From Sambucus nigra (lineage: Eukaryota; Streptophyta; Magnoliopsida; Dipsacales; Adoxaceae): 64,000 bases of DNA. Below the pieces are notes generated by a model, which was given only the letters and a program-made list of their open reading frames with translations, was not told where the DNA came from and searched no databases. The stretch spans positions 101,253,967-101,317,966 of the forward strand of contig OX422216.1 of assembly GCA_949130495.1 (NCBI GenBank), in the 5' to 3' direction. Of the stretch, positions 23,716-36,639 are shown one piece after another (the first letter of the stretch is position 1; each line of letters begins with the position of its first letter). The translations under genes and the position numbers were made by a program.

Positions 23716-24270
23716 TATATACATGGTGGTTGTATGTGCACGTATGTATAACCTATAGAGTCTTCTTTCTACCATTCGTTTCTACTGCATTTTGTATATT
23801 CCCACTGGGCATTGACACCTTTGTCTTTGTTACTACAGGTTGGGTGCGAGCTCATATTTTGAGAGTGTTGCACAAGTAAGTATTCTATTTAATTTTATGT
23901 TAGTAGCTCTGTATGCTTGGACTCCGTGGTTGCTTCCCATTAGTTCGTCGTGTATTTTGAAGTTAAGATTGGAATCGCATGCTAAAGAAGCGAAATTTTA
24001 ATTAAAATAAAATCGGACTAGCAATATTATATTGGATGATTCATTTCACTTCACACCTAATGCTAGGGTTCAGGCATTACAGGCCATGTCAGGGTTGCCT
24101 TACTCTCTGGATTGGGTAGTCTCGGTCTTGATGGCTACCCCCATTGTTCCCTTAGCTCTATTGGCCCTGTGGAACACGTTATTGGACATGATGACCCTGT
24201 TTGAATTCACCTTCACTCGGTCCGAATTCCTTTGATTTTTTAAACGGGTCATTCTCTTAGTTATCCCCCC
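22729..24270. other. Unassigned retrotransposon-like debris
   Basis: No gene recognised. The stretch is AT-rich with a long AT microsatellite. The segment tatattcccactgggcattg to ttactacaggttgggtgc (23799-23852) has the look of a plant gypsy LTR or leader, but no paired copy is present to set edges. Confidence 0.4.
23679..23722. repeat. (AT)n microsatellite
   Basis: About 44 bases of nearly pure AT repeat, ending in ATAGATATATA. Confidence 0.9.
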
Positions 24271-25554
24271 TGTGGTGCCCCGCTAGCACCGATAATATCC
24301 AGTATGGCCCTACTGATTAGACTCTCTAATCTATTGGCTCCCTTTACATAGAAGCATTAATATTGATACCACAATAGTACAATATTAACGATATCGGTGT
24401 AGGTCGTCCAATCCAGAATTACCATAAGTGCTGGCGAATTCTACACATGTGTCCATCATCAAACTTTAGGACCCTATTCTTCTTCGTATCCACCTCGTCG
24501 GGCACCAAATTTGCTAAATAAAAAAATTTCCCTCATAATCAGCCCCTGTGCGGCCCTCCTGTGACAAGTCCCAAAACTTTCTTCACATCTTTGTTTAAAC
24601 TGCAGATGAAAGGACTTGCTGTCAAATGGCACCTCAAAATTCATTGATATTTATAGTATATATATTCTCAGATATGGTGACTGACTCCCATTACTGCAAT
24701 GATGCTTCTACAAGCTTAAAAAAATCGCTGAAATTTGTTTCTGATTTCCAAACTTCAATCCTTATAAATAACACATATATTTTACGAAATCATTTGTCAT
24801 AAACCCAATTGCATATGAATCTCACCCAAAAATCATTTCCCAATCATGATATGAATTTAAAATATACGCATAACTATTTAACAAGATAATCACTTGCCTT
24901 AACAATTGTAGGGTTTGAATTTTGTTTGAAGAACTTTTTTGGGTGATGATTCTAGCCCAGAAATCTTCCTCCCCATTAATCTTCCCTTGAATTCCTTATG
25001 CCTCCTTTTGGAATTCTTCAGTTCTCTTCAAATTCTCTCTCTTGGTGTAACACTAAGAAACCTTTTGGTGTTGTAGAATGACTATTAACTTAACCCAAAC
25101 CTCATAATGTATAGGTTAAATAACTAAATTCCCTTTTCACATATTTTTAAAATGACCAAAATACCCCTATACGGGTTCCGACTAGTCTAAAAAGCCCCCA
25201 AAACCTGCACTACTCCCTGGGTACATAATTTTGAATATTTTGACCTATTCTAGATCAACCGTGCACTCGAAATCATCGTAAGAGTCACCCATCATCAATT
25301 TACCATGATATTCCCGACACAACCCCACACTCTCGTCCCGATTAAGATACTATCAACCTGTCGATTTTTCCCACTTATGATGTGATATAAAATAACACAA
25401 TTTCATTTACTTATCACAAAAGTAAATATAATAACACATAAATATTAATCCATTTCTCTCTAATTAATATTTATTCACTTCACTTTATTTTTAATTTAAT
25501 TAAACTAGTGCAACACGTGTAATTTAAGTATTACCAAAAATATGGGGTGTTACA
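24271..25554 (-). repeat. Gypsy LTR C (minus strand, 1284 bp)
   Basis: The minus strand starts TGTAACACCCCAT at 25554 and ends GGGGCACCACA at 24271, giving TG...CA ends of the gypsy type. It abuts the RNase H fragment at 25555. The flanking 5-mers (ccccc and aatat) do not match, so it does not look like a clean solo LTR. No primer site is seen beyond 24271. Confidence 0.6.
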
Positions 25555-26133
25555 AATATGCCTTCAAATTTTGAGACATTACTTGTATGGAAAGAGTTGT
25601 GAGATATACACCGACCATAATAGTTTAACTTATAATTTTACCCAAAGAGATTTGAATATGAGGTAGAGGAGATGGTTAGAACTAATTGAGGATTATGATG
25701 GATCGATTGAGTATCACTGAGGAAAGGCCATTGTAGTGGTTGATGCATTAAGTAGGATGGTTTCTCTTACTACATTGAGAATCACTAGACAAGAGCACAT
25801 TCTAAAAAATTTGGAGATAATCGGGATTGAGGCTATAAACCATAGGGCTCGCAGACATTTAAGGTCCCTTACCGTGGAACCGAGTTTAGTTGAAAGGATA
25901 AGTATAGCTCAGGTCGCGAAGATAGACCTTCAAAAAATCCGTGGACTTGTAGATAAATGGGTGATGACTACCTTTAAAGTAGATGACCATAGAGCCTTGA
26001 ATTTTGGAAAGAGACTTTGTGTGACGTGAAATGAAAACGTCAAGGTCGAGGTATTGGAAGGCGGAAATTCCTCATCTTTTGCAATTCACCTCGGGAGCAT
26101 AAAGATGTACCAAAACTTGAAGGAAAATATATG
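25555..26133 (+). pseudogene. Gypsy pol fragment: RNase H to start of integrase
   Basis: Encodes RHYLYGKSCEIYTDHNSL, RDLNMR*RRWLELIEDYDGS and VVDALSRM, the C-terminal half of a gypsy RNase H, then a spacer and a piece resembling the start of integrase (IHLGSIKMYQNLKE). One base is missing in the AFKFWRHYL stretch and at least three stops interrupt it, two as TAG for CAG and TGA for CGA or CCA. LTR C cuts it on the left and T2 on the right. The wording differs from T1, so it comes from a different gypsy family. Confidence 0.75.
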
Positions 26134-26721
26134 TGTAATACCCCGTATTTTTATGGCTTTTAAATTTAGGGATTTATTAAATTTAATTGAGATAACAAGG
26201 ATCACCACCAAATGATAGATCGCGTAACAAGGATCACCACCACACCGATTTCATCCACAAATCAGAAACAAAAATTCCCAGGCAAGTATTTATCTTGCTT
26301 ACTTTCGTTAATGCTTCATTCATATAAGTTTAGGGTTGATTAGGATGAGTTTTTATGAAAGAAAACCCATGTTGGTGATTAGAAATCGCATGTTGTAGTG
26401 ATATAAACAATAATCTGGAAATCCCTATCACATGTAGAGGTTGAACCACGAATTTATATTGGTTTAGAAGTAGAAATTCTGGAAAAAGAATACGAAGAAC
26501 TAAGTTAAAGAAATTTCTAGGGTTCATGAGAATTTTATAAGTTTTGGCCCTTTTAATCCATGAATCTTGATGAAAACTCGCATGCTTTAGGATATTGCTA
26601 ATTTGGGTTTATAATGTTTGTGGTATAAATTTCTGGGAGTTTGGGAGTTAAAAATTTGGATTTTGATGATGTTGGATGATAGAACCCGTAACTGGTATTC
26701 TGCAGATTCGACATACCTGTT

Positions 26722-26797
26722 TGATCGATCGATCGAACCAGGAGTATAGATCGATCGACACATCGATCAATCGAGCTCCTGCCATCGATAGATCGAC
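26722..26797. repeat. CGATCGATCG palindrome cluster, T2 5' LTR
   Basis: Same position in the LTR as in T1, but decayed: only the first site keeps the full core and the others carry single changes. Confidence 0.75.
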
Positions 26798-28067
26798 CCC
26801 TCCTGCCAGACTCATATTTCTCCTTCTAAATAGTTGAATTCAATTTAAATGAGTAATAATCTTTGGACATCCTTAATAAAATATCTTGGGAGATAAAGAA
26901 GACCAGTAGGACTTATTAAAAATATGAAACCTTTAATGTAAGACGAGATTTACATTTTACGGGGATGTTTACATATAAGGGACGATGGAACTATGTATTA
27001 AAGGGGGAGACGTGTAAGGTAGTTACATTGGAAAATAAATGAGTACCTACTGAAGTTACACTTGGGAGGATAGAAATCCACGAGTGTCACTTGATAATTT
27101 GGGATAATCCCACAAATTAAGATAAGAGGCAAACGTTATACGTGATAACTAAATAACGAGTAATAAGGACAAATATCATAATTATGGGTCGTGAGTATTT
27201 ACCTAAACTTGATACGGTAATAGTAGTATATTTATATGACTGTGTTTATGCATATACTATATACGTGTAAAAATCATTCCCGCGCTACTTGCTATCCCTG
27301 AGGTTACCGCGCTGGGACAGTCTTATCTCGATGGGACCTTTATGGGGGATATTGACTATTACCCTAGAAGATAGAAATCCTTTGGTACAGGCTATCGGAT
27401 CGATAGTCAGACGGTCCTAAGAGACGTGAGGGCATGTGCTGACCTCTTAGAGACTTGGAAACTATGCTTCGCCTCAATATTGTTTGTGTTTTGTTTCAAT
27501 ACAGTTCGATAGTGATTTTGAACTTGTATTTCCTTTGGTACGAGTGATACGGAGATTGGATAGCAGAGTATGCCCGCACCATAATTATTATGTGGGGTGC
27601 TGTTAGAATATATATATTATATGAGTATTTAATATATATATATTTAAATGTGGAATTTGGGAACTACCTACTGTGTCTATGGTAAGTAAGAAAGGAATAA
27701 TTATTTCAATTTGGGAATAAGTGTTTGAAAAGTATAATATGTTACTGAGAAACTTTATTAGTAAATAAGTTTTAAATGATGATTTTGTTGTTAAATGAAA
27801 TTGACCTCTTAAACAATTGAATTTGTCAGTTTAAATCTTACGAGAAACCTAAGATAAGATAAGTTAAACCATTGGGAAGGTTAGTGCGATAGGCGTGCAC
27901 ATTAGAAGAGAGGTGAGAATTTCTCAAGGGAGTGCCGCACTAATATGTTGTTGCATTGGCCAGTAACCATTTTAAATACTTGCTAAACAAATTTTAAATC
28001 ATTTTTACAATCGGACTCTGACCCGTTTCCATTTTCTTTTCTCTCTTGTATATATGTATACTAGGGC

Positions 28068-28425
28068 GTACCCGTGCCGATGGCACGGAAATAAATTTGT
28101 TCCCATGATATTTTGTATTTTAAACGTCTCACCAATAGAGAAAATATAAATAATGTTGATCATCTCATGGTACACTTACTCGTCATGTGTGGATGGCACG
28201 GTTAGCATATTGATCTAATGCTTGAGGCATAGTTATGATTTTCATACGGGTGTGCCCATTCCGATGGCACGCTAAAAAAATTTCTCCTGAGTATTTTTTA
28301 TTATAGCACACACTCATACATGTTTCGATGGCACGGGAATAAATTTTCTCCTGAGTATTTGTGGTTATAGAACACGCACACACTCATACATGTGTTTAGG
28401 GTGTACCCGTGCCGATGGCACGGTT
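28068..28425 (-). repeat. Multiplied 3' hairpin motif of the Helitron
   Basis: The motif GATGGCACG(G/C), half of the terminal hairpin, occurs near 28079, 28193, 28263, 28326 and 28415. The outermost and innermost copies keep the complete GTACCCGTGCC..GGCACGG hairpin. Between them, ctcctgagtat and cacactcatacatg are also repeated. Confidence 0.8.
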
Positions 28426-28502
28426 GTAAAAAAAGATCCAAATATTTCCTCGTGGTGATTAGATCCATTAATATCTTAGTACTAACATATTTTTTTAGGA
28501 AC

Positions 28503-28712
28503 ATATACCAAATAGTCCCTCGAACGTTTTTTAATACACGCTTAGTCCAAGTTTTTTTATTTTGCACCAAAAAGTCCTTCACCGTGCCAAAAAAAATTTA
28601 CCACGCCGCTGGTGCGAACCTTTAAAGATAAGAGAATAAGGGACTTTTTGGTACAAAATAAAAGGCTTGGACTAAATGTGCATTAAAAAATATTTGAGGA
28701 ACTTTTTGGTAT
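28503..28712. mobile_element. Foldback MITE-like element, copy 1
   Basis: Arms of about 75 bases (28503-28577 and 28640-28714) pair as an imperfect inverted repeat around a 62-base loop; the arms include TTTAGTCCAAG and ACCAAAAAGTCC. The second copy lies about 720 bases on. Non-coding. Confidence 0.75.
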
Positions 28713-29220
28713 TTGATTCTTTTTTTTATAATATTCTAATTAAACACATATATACTTTATTACAAATTAAACACATATATACTTTATTACATATTATACA
28801 TAAAGTAAAAGGTTTTTCTTTACCTGTTCAGTATTATCACTTGTGCATCAACATATTTTCACAATATCTTTTATTGAGTAGTCAAATCTTATCTTAGGCA
28901 AATTTTATACCTTTGATAGTAAATACATATATATTACTTCGAGTTACACATTGTCATAATTCCTATCCATTACAAATAGATAACTGACCTTTAATTATTT
29001 TTGGGCAGATTTTTTTTATCCATGCCATTATGTCCCTTCATCTATTTTTTTTACGATCAGTTTTTGATACCGTAAAAATCACTTTGTGTCCCTTCATATA
29101 TTAACATTGATCCACACACATAATTTCACTTTTCTAAGCCTTTATTGACAGTCAAATCCTCTGTATATTATATTATATATTTGTTTTATCCAAAGTTAAT
29201 ACACCCTTTAATATTTGAAA

Positions 29221-29431
29221 CATATACCAAATAGTCTTTCGAATTTTTTTTAATACACATTTAGTTCAAACCTTTTTATTTTACACCAAAAAATCTTTAA
29301 TCATGCCAAAAAAAAATTACCATGCCACAGACGCTGACCTTTAAAGATAAGAGAATAAGAAACTTTTTGGTACAAAATAAAAAACTTTGACTAAATGTGT
29401 ATTAAAATATGTTTGAAACTTTTTGATATTT
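29221..29431. mobile_element. Foldback MITE-like element, copy 2
   Basis: Full-length relative of the element at 28503, same orientation and length, with scattered differences. The loop cctttaaagataagagaata is shared. Confidence 0.75.
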
Positions 29432-29934
29432 GATCCTTAATATTTTCACTCGGACAACCTTATATATATATTTGACTTGCACAACGACGTGCTCTTATAG
29501 ATTTATTCATGATAGACCAATTCAAAACTGTCTAACATCCTTAAAGTATTCCACATACATTTTATGTTACCCAAACTCATTTCTTAGGGTACAAAAATAT
29601 GCATCACAACACGTTCTATTATAAAATAATGGGTGAAATAATAAAGAACTCCACATAAGCTAAAGTCCAAAGCCATTTCCTTGTCCAAATCTAAGGGAGA
29701 AAATGGACGGGTTCATGACCCTTAATCCCAAATGTTCAAAGTATAATCCTTAGTTACATCGAGAGTACATCACCAACCTTTGTCCCTAGACTCCATGCCT
29801 ACTGCTAACACCTTTATTTATCTTTCAGAGCACTCATTTGCAAAACAAAAAAAAGTAACTGCTCTGAAAATCAGGGCACAATTCGTTGCTTTCATTGATG
29901 AACTAAATATAAATTTTACAAATGGACATTGAGA

Positions 29935-30112
29935 CAGTTATGAAGACATAACTAAATATAAAGCCAGTTACGAATCCCTTATCTTTGACATATCTATTTC
30001 TATAAAAAAATATTTATTTGACCCAGTTATGAAGCCAAAACTAAATATAAATCCAGTTACGAATCCCTTATCTTTAAGATATATATGTCTATAAAAATAT
30101 TTATGTAACATC
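29935..30112 (+). repeat. 89-bp tandem duplication in the Helitron
   Basis: Two copies start cagttatgaag at 29935 and 30024 and share ccagttacgaatcccttatc. Non-coding. Confidence 0.8.
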
Positions 30113-32343
30113 AGGGAATCTTTGACCCTGCCTAACTCTAGACTTTCTCCTTTCTAGTAGTGCTACAGTTGATCCTCCAAATACAACTGCTCTGCTGCAA
30201 CCTGCAAGGCTACAACCTGCTCCTCTCAAACCTACACCCACTCTATACTTTGAAATCATTAGTGTCTTCTTCCTACCCCTAGATTTGAATGTACAGACAT
30301 AAAGTTGAAACACCACTTTATTTAATCTTTTACAAATGGTAAAAATAAAACGTAATTTTTTTTAAATCCTTAATTTCAAATATATTTTTTGAACTCCTCG
30401 AACACATGCTTGATGTATATTAATTTAATATTAACACATGCTTGATATATGTTGATTTAGTATAAACACTTTGTAAAAACCCAGCATGCCCAGTAAATAT
30501 TATTACCCAAAATCAACGTAAGTCAAGCACCAAAAACTAAAGGCAAATGACAGTTAATAACAAAAGGTAAATGACAGCTGATAAAAAGTAAAAAAAGAAA
30601 CTATAACACTAAATATTTAAATTGAATAATTAATTTAAATTTTATTCTTATAACAAAAAAGAAATTGTCAAAAACACTGACTTCAAACAAAGGCAAAAAC
30701 ATTTTTTCATCCAAATTTTTGGAACGCCCTCGATACCAAATGAGAATCATTCAAAACTACTTCACGAATTTGAAATAAATCAAAATACGAAATTTGAAAC
30801 CAACATTTATACTCTTCGTACCATGTATGCCATATCAAAGTTGTACTGTTGAGTGAGATAATCTGAAAACTAACTATAAACAAAGTAGATATTCCCACTT
30901 GCAGGAATGTATATAGAACCCAGAAATCTTAAGGTTAGGTTGCACCGGATAACATACTCGAAAAATGAACACTAAATCTACTACTAATGTATATAATAGA
31001 ATCTATAAAAATTGTTTAATAGAAATTTTAAACAATTTTTAACCAAAGATTCAACAATTGAAAACAAAAAATCTAACAACCCAAATTTGGCTTTCAGACT
31101 TCTTAACAACTAAAAACGTGAAGATCTGTAAAAAAAATGCTTTAAATCAAACTTCTAACCCATGTAACCAAAACCCCTTGTATCATATCATCACCAACAT
31201 GGACATAATCCAATTTTCATTCTTCTCCGTGATCTCAGCTGGTGGCGCCACAGACGCAGTTGGCAAGATAACGCCCTCGTGCTGAGCCTGAGCATCAAGA
31301 ATCAAAGATCTGCAAAAGGATTAGATTTGCAAAGGAGTTTAAAAACCAAACAGCAAGCGTGTACAGGCAAACCCCGTATCAAATAATATGGTTAAAAGAA
31401 AGAGCAAAAGTCAAGACATTTCTCTCAAACCCTTATCTTTGAGTAAAAAACTCAAACGCTTACAGAGGTTTCAGCCTGAATTACCCCTCCATTTCTCTCA
31501 TTTTTAGGCCAGGGGAGATGAGTAAGACGATTAAATGGAGTTGAGGGAGACCGATGGGGTAGAGAGAGGGGGGAGGAATAGTGAGGATCTAAAAAGAGAG
31601 AGAGAGGTTTGGTTATGAGTGGGTACAAATAACTCAGAGTCTCGAGCCATGTGCCACGTAATTAACTCGAGCCTTGTCCTCTGTACTTGACCAAACTTGC
31701 ACCAGATTCTCCCCTTTGCAACAGATGGTTAAATCTCGACCGCTAGTTGATAAACACCAAATTGATCAACTTTCGATCTGAGCCATCAGTTGGGGAGGAC
31801 AAAAAGTCCCTCCTCCTTTATTATATAGATATTACAGGTGCCCAGCCATAGGGGTGTCTTGCATAGGATCCTTTGGAAGGAACGCATTGCAGCTTAGGTG
31901 GGAGTTGCAGGCCTTTTATTTAGATGACCTCATTTGTTGATTCCACTTCTAGCACTATTTATTCAGTTGCTTATCGGATATTGTGATTTGTTTATTTCCA
32001 GTATTTATACTTTTGGATTTATTACTGCCAGGATGTTTTCCTTTAAGTTTTAATGTTGGAAACACTTAGTTGGATGTTTTATTAATTGGATTGTTTGTTC
32101 CAGTATATTTGTTGGTTGATTCTTAAATTATCAATTATGTAAAGTTTAAAATTATTGGTTTTAAATAAAAATTGGAAAGTAATGTCAAAAATGGTTTTGA
32201 CACTTAGCTTAATTATTTAGGGTGTTTAAATTGGAAAAGTAATTTTTACGACAGTGATGCTAAGAATGAACCGACCGTTCACCTTGATTATAATTTAATA
32301 AAGGACTGATCACCCGGTATTTAATTAGGCGGGGTGTCACAGG

Positions 32344-32355
32344 TGGTATCAGAGC
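32344..32355 (+). other. Primer binding site of T2 (initiator Met-tRNA)
   Basis: TGGTATCAGAGC begins two bases after the 5' LTR. It is the standard complement of the plant initiator Met-tRNA 3' end used by Tekay and many other plant LTR elements. Confidence 0.9.
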
Positions 32356-35300
32356 ATCAGGTTCTAGTGTCCTTTGGTATCTGTGCGGCTTATTATGCTT
32401 TCAGCATTGCTTTGTTTTATATAGAGCCCTATGTTTAGGATTGTCGATTTCTTTGATGAGATTTCGTTCTCCTGCTATAACGTATATACATTAGTGAATT
32501 CTTATTTTGGTCGGATGTGTGCGGGTGCCGAGCGATGACGGATGTCAGAAGAGGACCGTTAAGTGAACATCAGGAGGCAGGGCTCAGTTGAGGTTGTAAA
32601 ATATATTCTAGGATGATGACCGTAGTCGGGGTCACCTCCATTATGGCATGAGAAGCCAAGACTAAAAAGGTGACTAAAGCGCAGCCATGATTTCCAAATG
32701 CTGCTATAGTCGAATGAGGTGCGAGAGTAAACTCACCCAACGTGTTACAAAATGTGTAGAGAACTGTCAGTGGGAATTCTAGAAATGCGGGAAATGTGTG
32801 TGTTTACTAAAGGAGGTAAAGTATCCCAAGGTTTAGATATAGGACGGAGTGTGGCTAACCGAAAGTGAAAATTTAGAGAAAATTTTCTTGGCTGTCGGAA
32901 CGGAGTTATAATGATAGGAATCAACCTCCAATTTTAGAAGTGGAATGCTATGTCTATAGGAGAACCTTAGGTACAGTGTTGACCGTATGTTCCTTCATCA
33001 GATGTTCAGGATTAGAAGTGAATGTTGTCCTGAACTCCTCACAGGAGGACGTGATAGAGGTCCATTTGTGAATATGATTAGCGAATTTTGTATCGGAAGA
33101 TGTAGATACAAGTGGAGGAAACGACTCCAAGTGGGAGATCGACTCGTAATAATAGTTGATAACACTTAAAGAGGAAATTCTGATTGACGGCCGAATCAGC
33201 ACTTGACAATGTCGTATGTTGTCAATAAAGATGATAATGCTCCTTTGTGTGGGAAGTTATAAGAATCAAAGAATTTAGTCGAGAATAATACTGAATACAA
33301 CGGTGGTGGTGTAGCACCACAAAAGGGTGTGGATACACATCAGGGGACCCATTTAAATGATTTGGATAGTTGAATTCTTACCAAGTGATGGTAAATTCAG
33401 AAAGGACTATTATAGACAGTGACATGTTCTTTAGGGCCTAAAAGGCTAAGGGAATAACCGGGGTAGCCAGCAAGAATCGAGTCTACTAAAGTCCAAGAGA
33501 AGGACAATCCTAACATGGTTAGTAGGACAGGTGTTAAGTTGATTATGTGTTGAGGTATTTTGTGGGGAGTGAAATCGCATGCGATAATATTTTCTGAAGT
33601 GAGTAAAGGGATAAGAATGAGGTGCCTAGTAAAAGACAACAATTAAAGTAGTTTTGTTTTGGTTTGGGCAGACGTATTATGTCCGGAAACCATTTGTGCA
33701 GTTAAGACAATTGGCAGGGTGGAAGTATAAGTTGTATCCTCAGAGGATGAGGCGTGTTTATGTGACACAAGCGAGTCACTATATTTTGTTCATTGCTAGA
33801 TTAGCATGTGAGGGGAGTTTAATGCGTATAATTATAAACGTTATTGTTATGTGAATATTTTTCCCTAGTGTAGCGGGATTTTTCTTTAGTGCTATCCGTG
33901 GAGGATGAATGAGTATATTAACAGCGTTATGTACCTTATCGAGGTTACTCGTTGTAGTGATGCGATATGCGAGTACGATATTATCTTTGTTACAACGTTA
34001 TAGAAATGGTTAGTACAATAGTGGGCAATTATTGCAAGGCTATCGGAGTGGTTGCATTAGTGCAACATGTTTTTGTTCTGGCGAGGCTTCACCTGCAAGA
34101 AGGTCGGACTCGCACTTATATTATCTATCCTAGAGACTTCGGAGGGTATAGTGAGCTCGGGATATTCGATACCGATGTATGTATGGACTTTGTCATTATG
34201 ATTCAGTATGTATCGGGTTTACTGTTGAGTGAAAAGATTTAACTTAGTATTACGTTTGGCACTCAGGACTTGGTGATAGGAAGAGTGCATTGTTATATCT
34301 ATCCTCTAGACATGTGAGAGTTAAGAGTTATACCCCTATTATTAGGGAAAGGGATTTCAAGAATTCCGATTGTATCTATTCGAGGTTTGTGGAATGCAAT
34401 TACCACCAACCAATACTGAACGATAGTGTAATTGGTGAAATGTTCTTTGTTAATGTCATTACGAGAGGAAATGTAACTTTTCTGTCAAGAGACGGAATAA
34501 AGGGGTACATGTTATGAACGGAGGACCTAACGGATTTCGATAACCGACAATGCTAGGTAGTAGTGTATCGGGGGGTTCTTTGTTTGGATTTCGCTTTGCG
34601 AGACATCCCACTCATGAAACTTAGCGTAAGGTTGGAATTAGGGAGTTTTTGGTCATTAGTCCGTGAGTTCGATACCTCGGTCGTACTAGGGGTAGGTAAT
34701 TACATCTACAAGTTAGAAGTTGAATCATGATTTATGGCCAGTGGAACCGGTTAGGTGGTAAGAAAGCATTGAAAGTTATCTCCACGAGTTGAGGGGTGGA
34801 ACGATGATAAAGAGGATTTAAAAATTTCGATTTGTAGGGTGATTGAGAGTATCCAAGTGTGGTAATCGCGTTCAGAACACAAGATAAATAAATATTTGGG
34901 ATGATTTTAGCATGAATTATCTGGAAAGAATGTGTATTATACAAAGGAGATGACATGTATTTATTTTAATGAATAAAACGTTAGTAATTTATTTTGGTTG
35001 TTGTACCAATTTGGGAAAATTTTTGTACTTATCTGAAGAAGTTTGAGATTTGTTGTTCTTCTTTTGTTGTCATGGAATTTGAATGCCCTATTCCTTATAT
35101 TTTTTTGGATCTAGTTAGTTCTACAGATGAGTAGTGCACCGTTCGCTCTCCCAGGGCGGTCGGGGTGTTACAAAATGTGGACATCTTGGTTAGCTAATGT
35201 TAAAAATCATTCGAGTTGAAGGGACATGATAATAGACGTGTGAATTATATGTTTGTGGGACTAACAGAACGAAGTGGAAGTGATAGAGTGGATTAAACGT

Positions 35301-36629
35301 CACAAGAGGGGAGATAATCCATCCATAAGTGTGCAACTAGAGTAGCACACCCTAATTTGATTGGAAGACTGTGGGAAGCCATTTAGGAAGGGGTATTCCT
35401 TGAATAGAGTAGAATTTAATTATTATGAAGAACACTCGGAGCGGAGTTGTTATTAGTCAAGTATGAGAGCGACTTGCGCATACAAAGAGAGATGATGTTA
35501 GTATGGTATAAAAGATCAGAAGTGCGCATCGTGGAGAAAAGAGCACGAGTCGGAACTTTCGGCATAAACCAAGGAAGGAAGGGGAGTATTACGTGTCACT
35601 TAACGTGGGACATTTTAAGGAAAAATTGATGTTTAGCGGGACATAGTGAGTAGTCTCTACATGCACCGCCCATAGGTTGGGTTCGGTTGGAAGAGGAAAA
35701 TCAACCAGAGAATTTTGTGTTTATCAACAATTCCTATAATTGGAGGAGGTCGGTAAAGTCGATAAAGTTCTTGGATGGGCTACCATCCTCAAAACAAGAT
35801 CAAGGGTTCATCCGAACATGTGAATTAAGTCGTCCAAGAAGGAAGTAATTGATATTCCTTTGGGGCAGTTTACAATATTAACTAGTGTGCCCGAGACTAC
35901 CACGCCAGTACATGGTCCGGTACAGTATTAATTTCTGAATCGGGATGAGATTTATGAATCCCACCTTTGATATGGGATTTCAAGAACCAGCGGAGGTAAG
36001 GTTTCGTTTCGAGTAGGATGTATCACCCTTAGCCAGGGAATAGGCGCACAGTGATTAAAGATTAGTGGAGCCACGTGAAGGAAATATTGGATTCTTTGTA
36101 CGGTAATTTTCAGGAGTGCTCTATAGAAGCACTCGTATCTGTTTGTCGCGTACGAGGTACTTATTAAGGTTTCGGTGTGGAAGAACCTCGACTATTCTCC
36201 TTCCGTATGTTTAGAGGTGAGTGGATAATCAGAATTTTGGATCGGTCGAGAATAATCCGATAACTATGGTGGTATTCCACGATTGCTTTAGAAGAACAAG
36301 AGTGGTCAGATGTCCGTATGGTTTCTCTCAGAATGGGAGTTTTGTGTTTAGATAAATCCGAGTAGTTGTCATGTGGTGAGGTGCGGCCTCCCAATGATAT
36401 TAAAACAATGGGAATTAATAGTGTATATGAGTGTCTTATGCGAATGCTGTCGAATAGGAGCACAATGTGAAGTATCCTTAATGAAGAGTGTTAAACAAGC
36501 TTGCTGTGAGGCAGGGGCTATAGTGATTGAGTGCCTTACTATGTGGATAGGTTGTGTAGTGTCAAGGTATCCAAATGTTTTTACCAGGTAGGCCTTATTT
36601 TTCGAATTTCAGGACGAAATTCCGTTATT

Positions 36630-36639
36630 AGGGGGGAAG
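36630..36639 (+). other. Polypurine tract of T2
   Basis: AGGGGGGAAG just before the 3' LTR, identical to T1. Confidence 0.8.

Larger units (their letters stand above)
28061..31829 (-). mobile_element. Helitron (rolling-circle transposon), 3769 bp, non-autonomous
   Basis: Read on the minus strand it starts TCTATATAATAAAGGAGG (31829) and ends with the hairpin CCGTGCC-ATC-GGCACGG plus GTACGCCCTAG (28061). These are the 5' TC and 3' CTRR ends of Helitrons. It sits between A and T of the host without target duplication. The empty site is preserved in the T2 3' LTR (38911-38923), so the edges are exact. No Rep/helicase reading frame is present. The interior is AT-rich with two foldback elements and an 89-bp tandem repeat. 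Confidence 0.92.
26134..32341 (+). repeat. 5' LTR of T2 (about 2.44 kb without the Helitron)
   Basis: TGTAATACCCCG start and GGGTGTCACA end, directly followed by the primer site. Relative to the T2 3' LTR it has lost about 530 bases after TTAATTGAGATAA. The gap is marked by a 17-base direct repeat (26194 and 26226), a typical end-joining scar. It has one copy of the segment that is duplicated in T1. Confidence 0.9.

Noticed and set aside
30101..30316. Minus-strand 71-codon frame in the Helitron as a captured gene
   Set aside because: No recognisable domain and no splice-site support.
32344..32355. tRNA gene
   Set aside because: Only the 12-base primer complement next to the LTR is present; no tRNA body.
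33967..34517. Short open frames in the T2 interior
   Set aside because: All below 100 codons and without similarity to gag or pol. The overlapping part of T3 does not preserve comparable frames, except a weak antisense match at 36164-36463 / 57611-57862 that nucleotide similarity explains.
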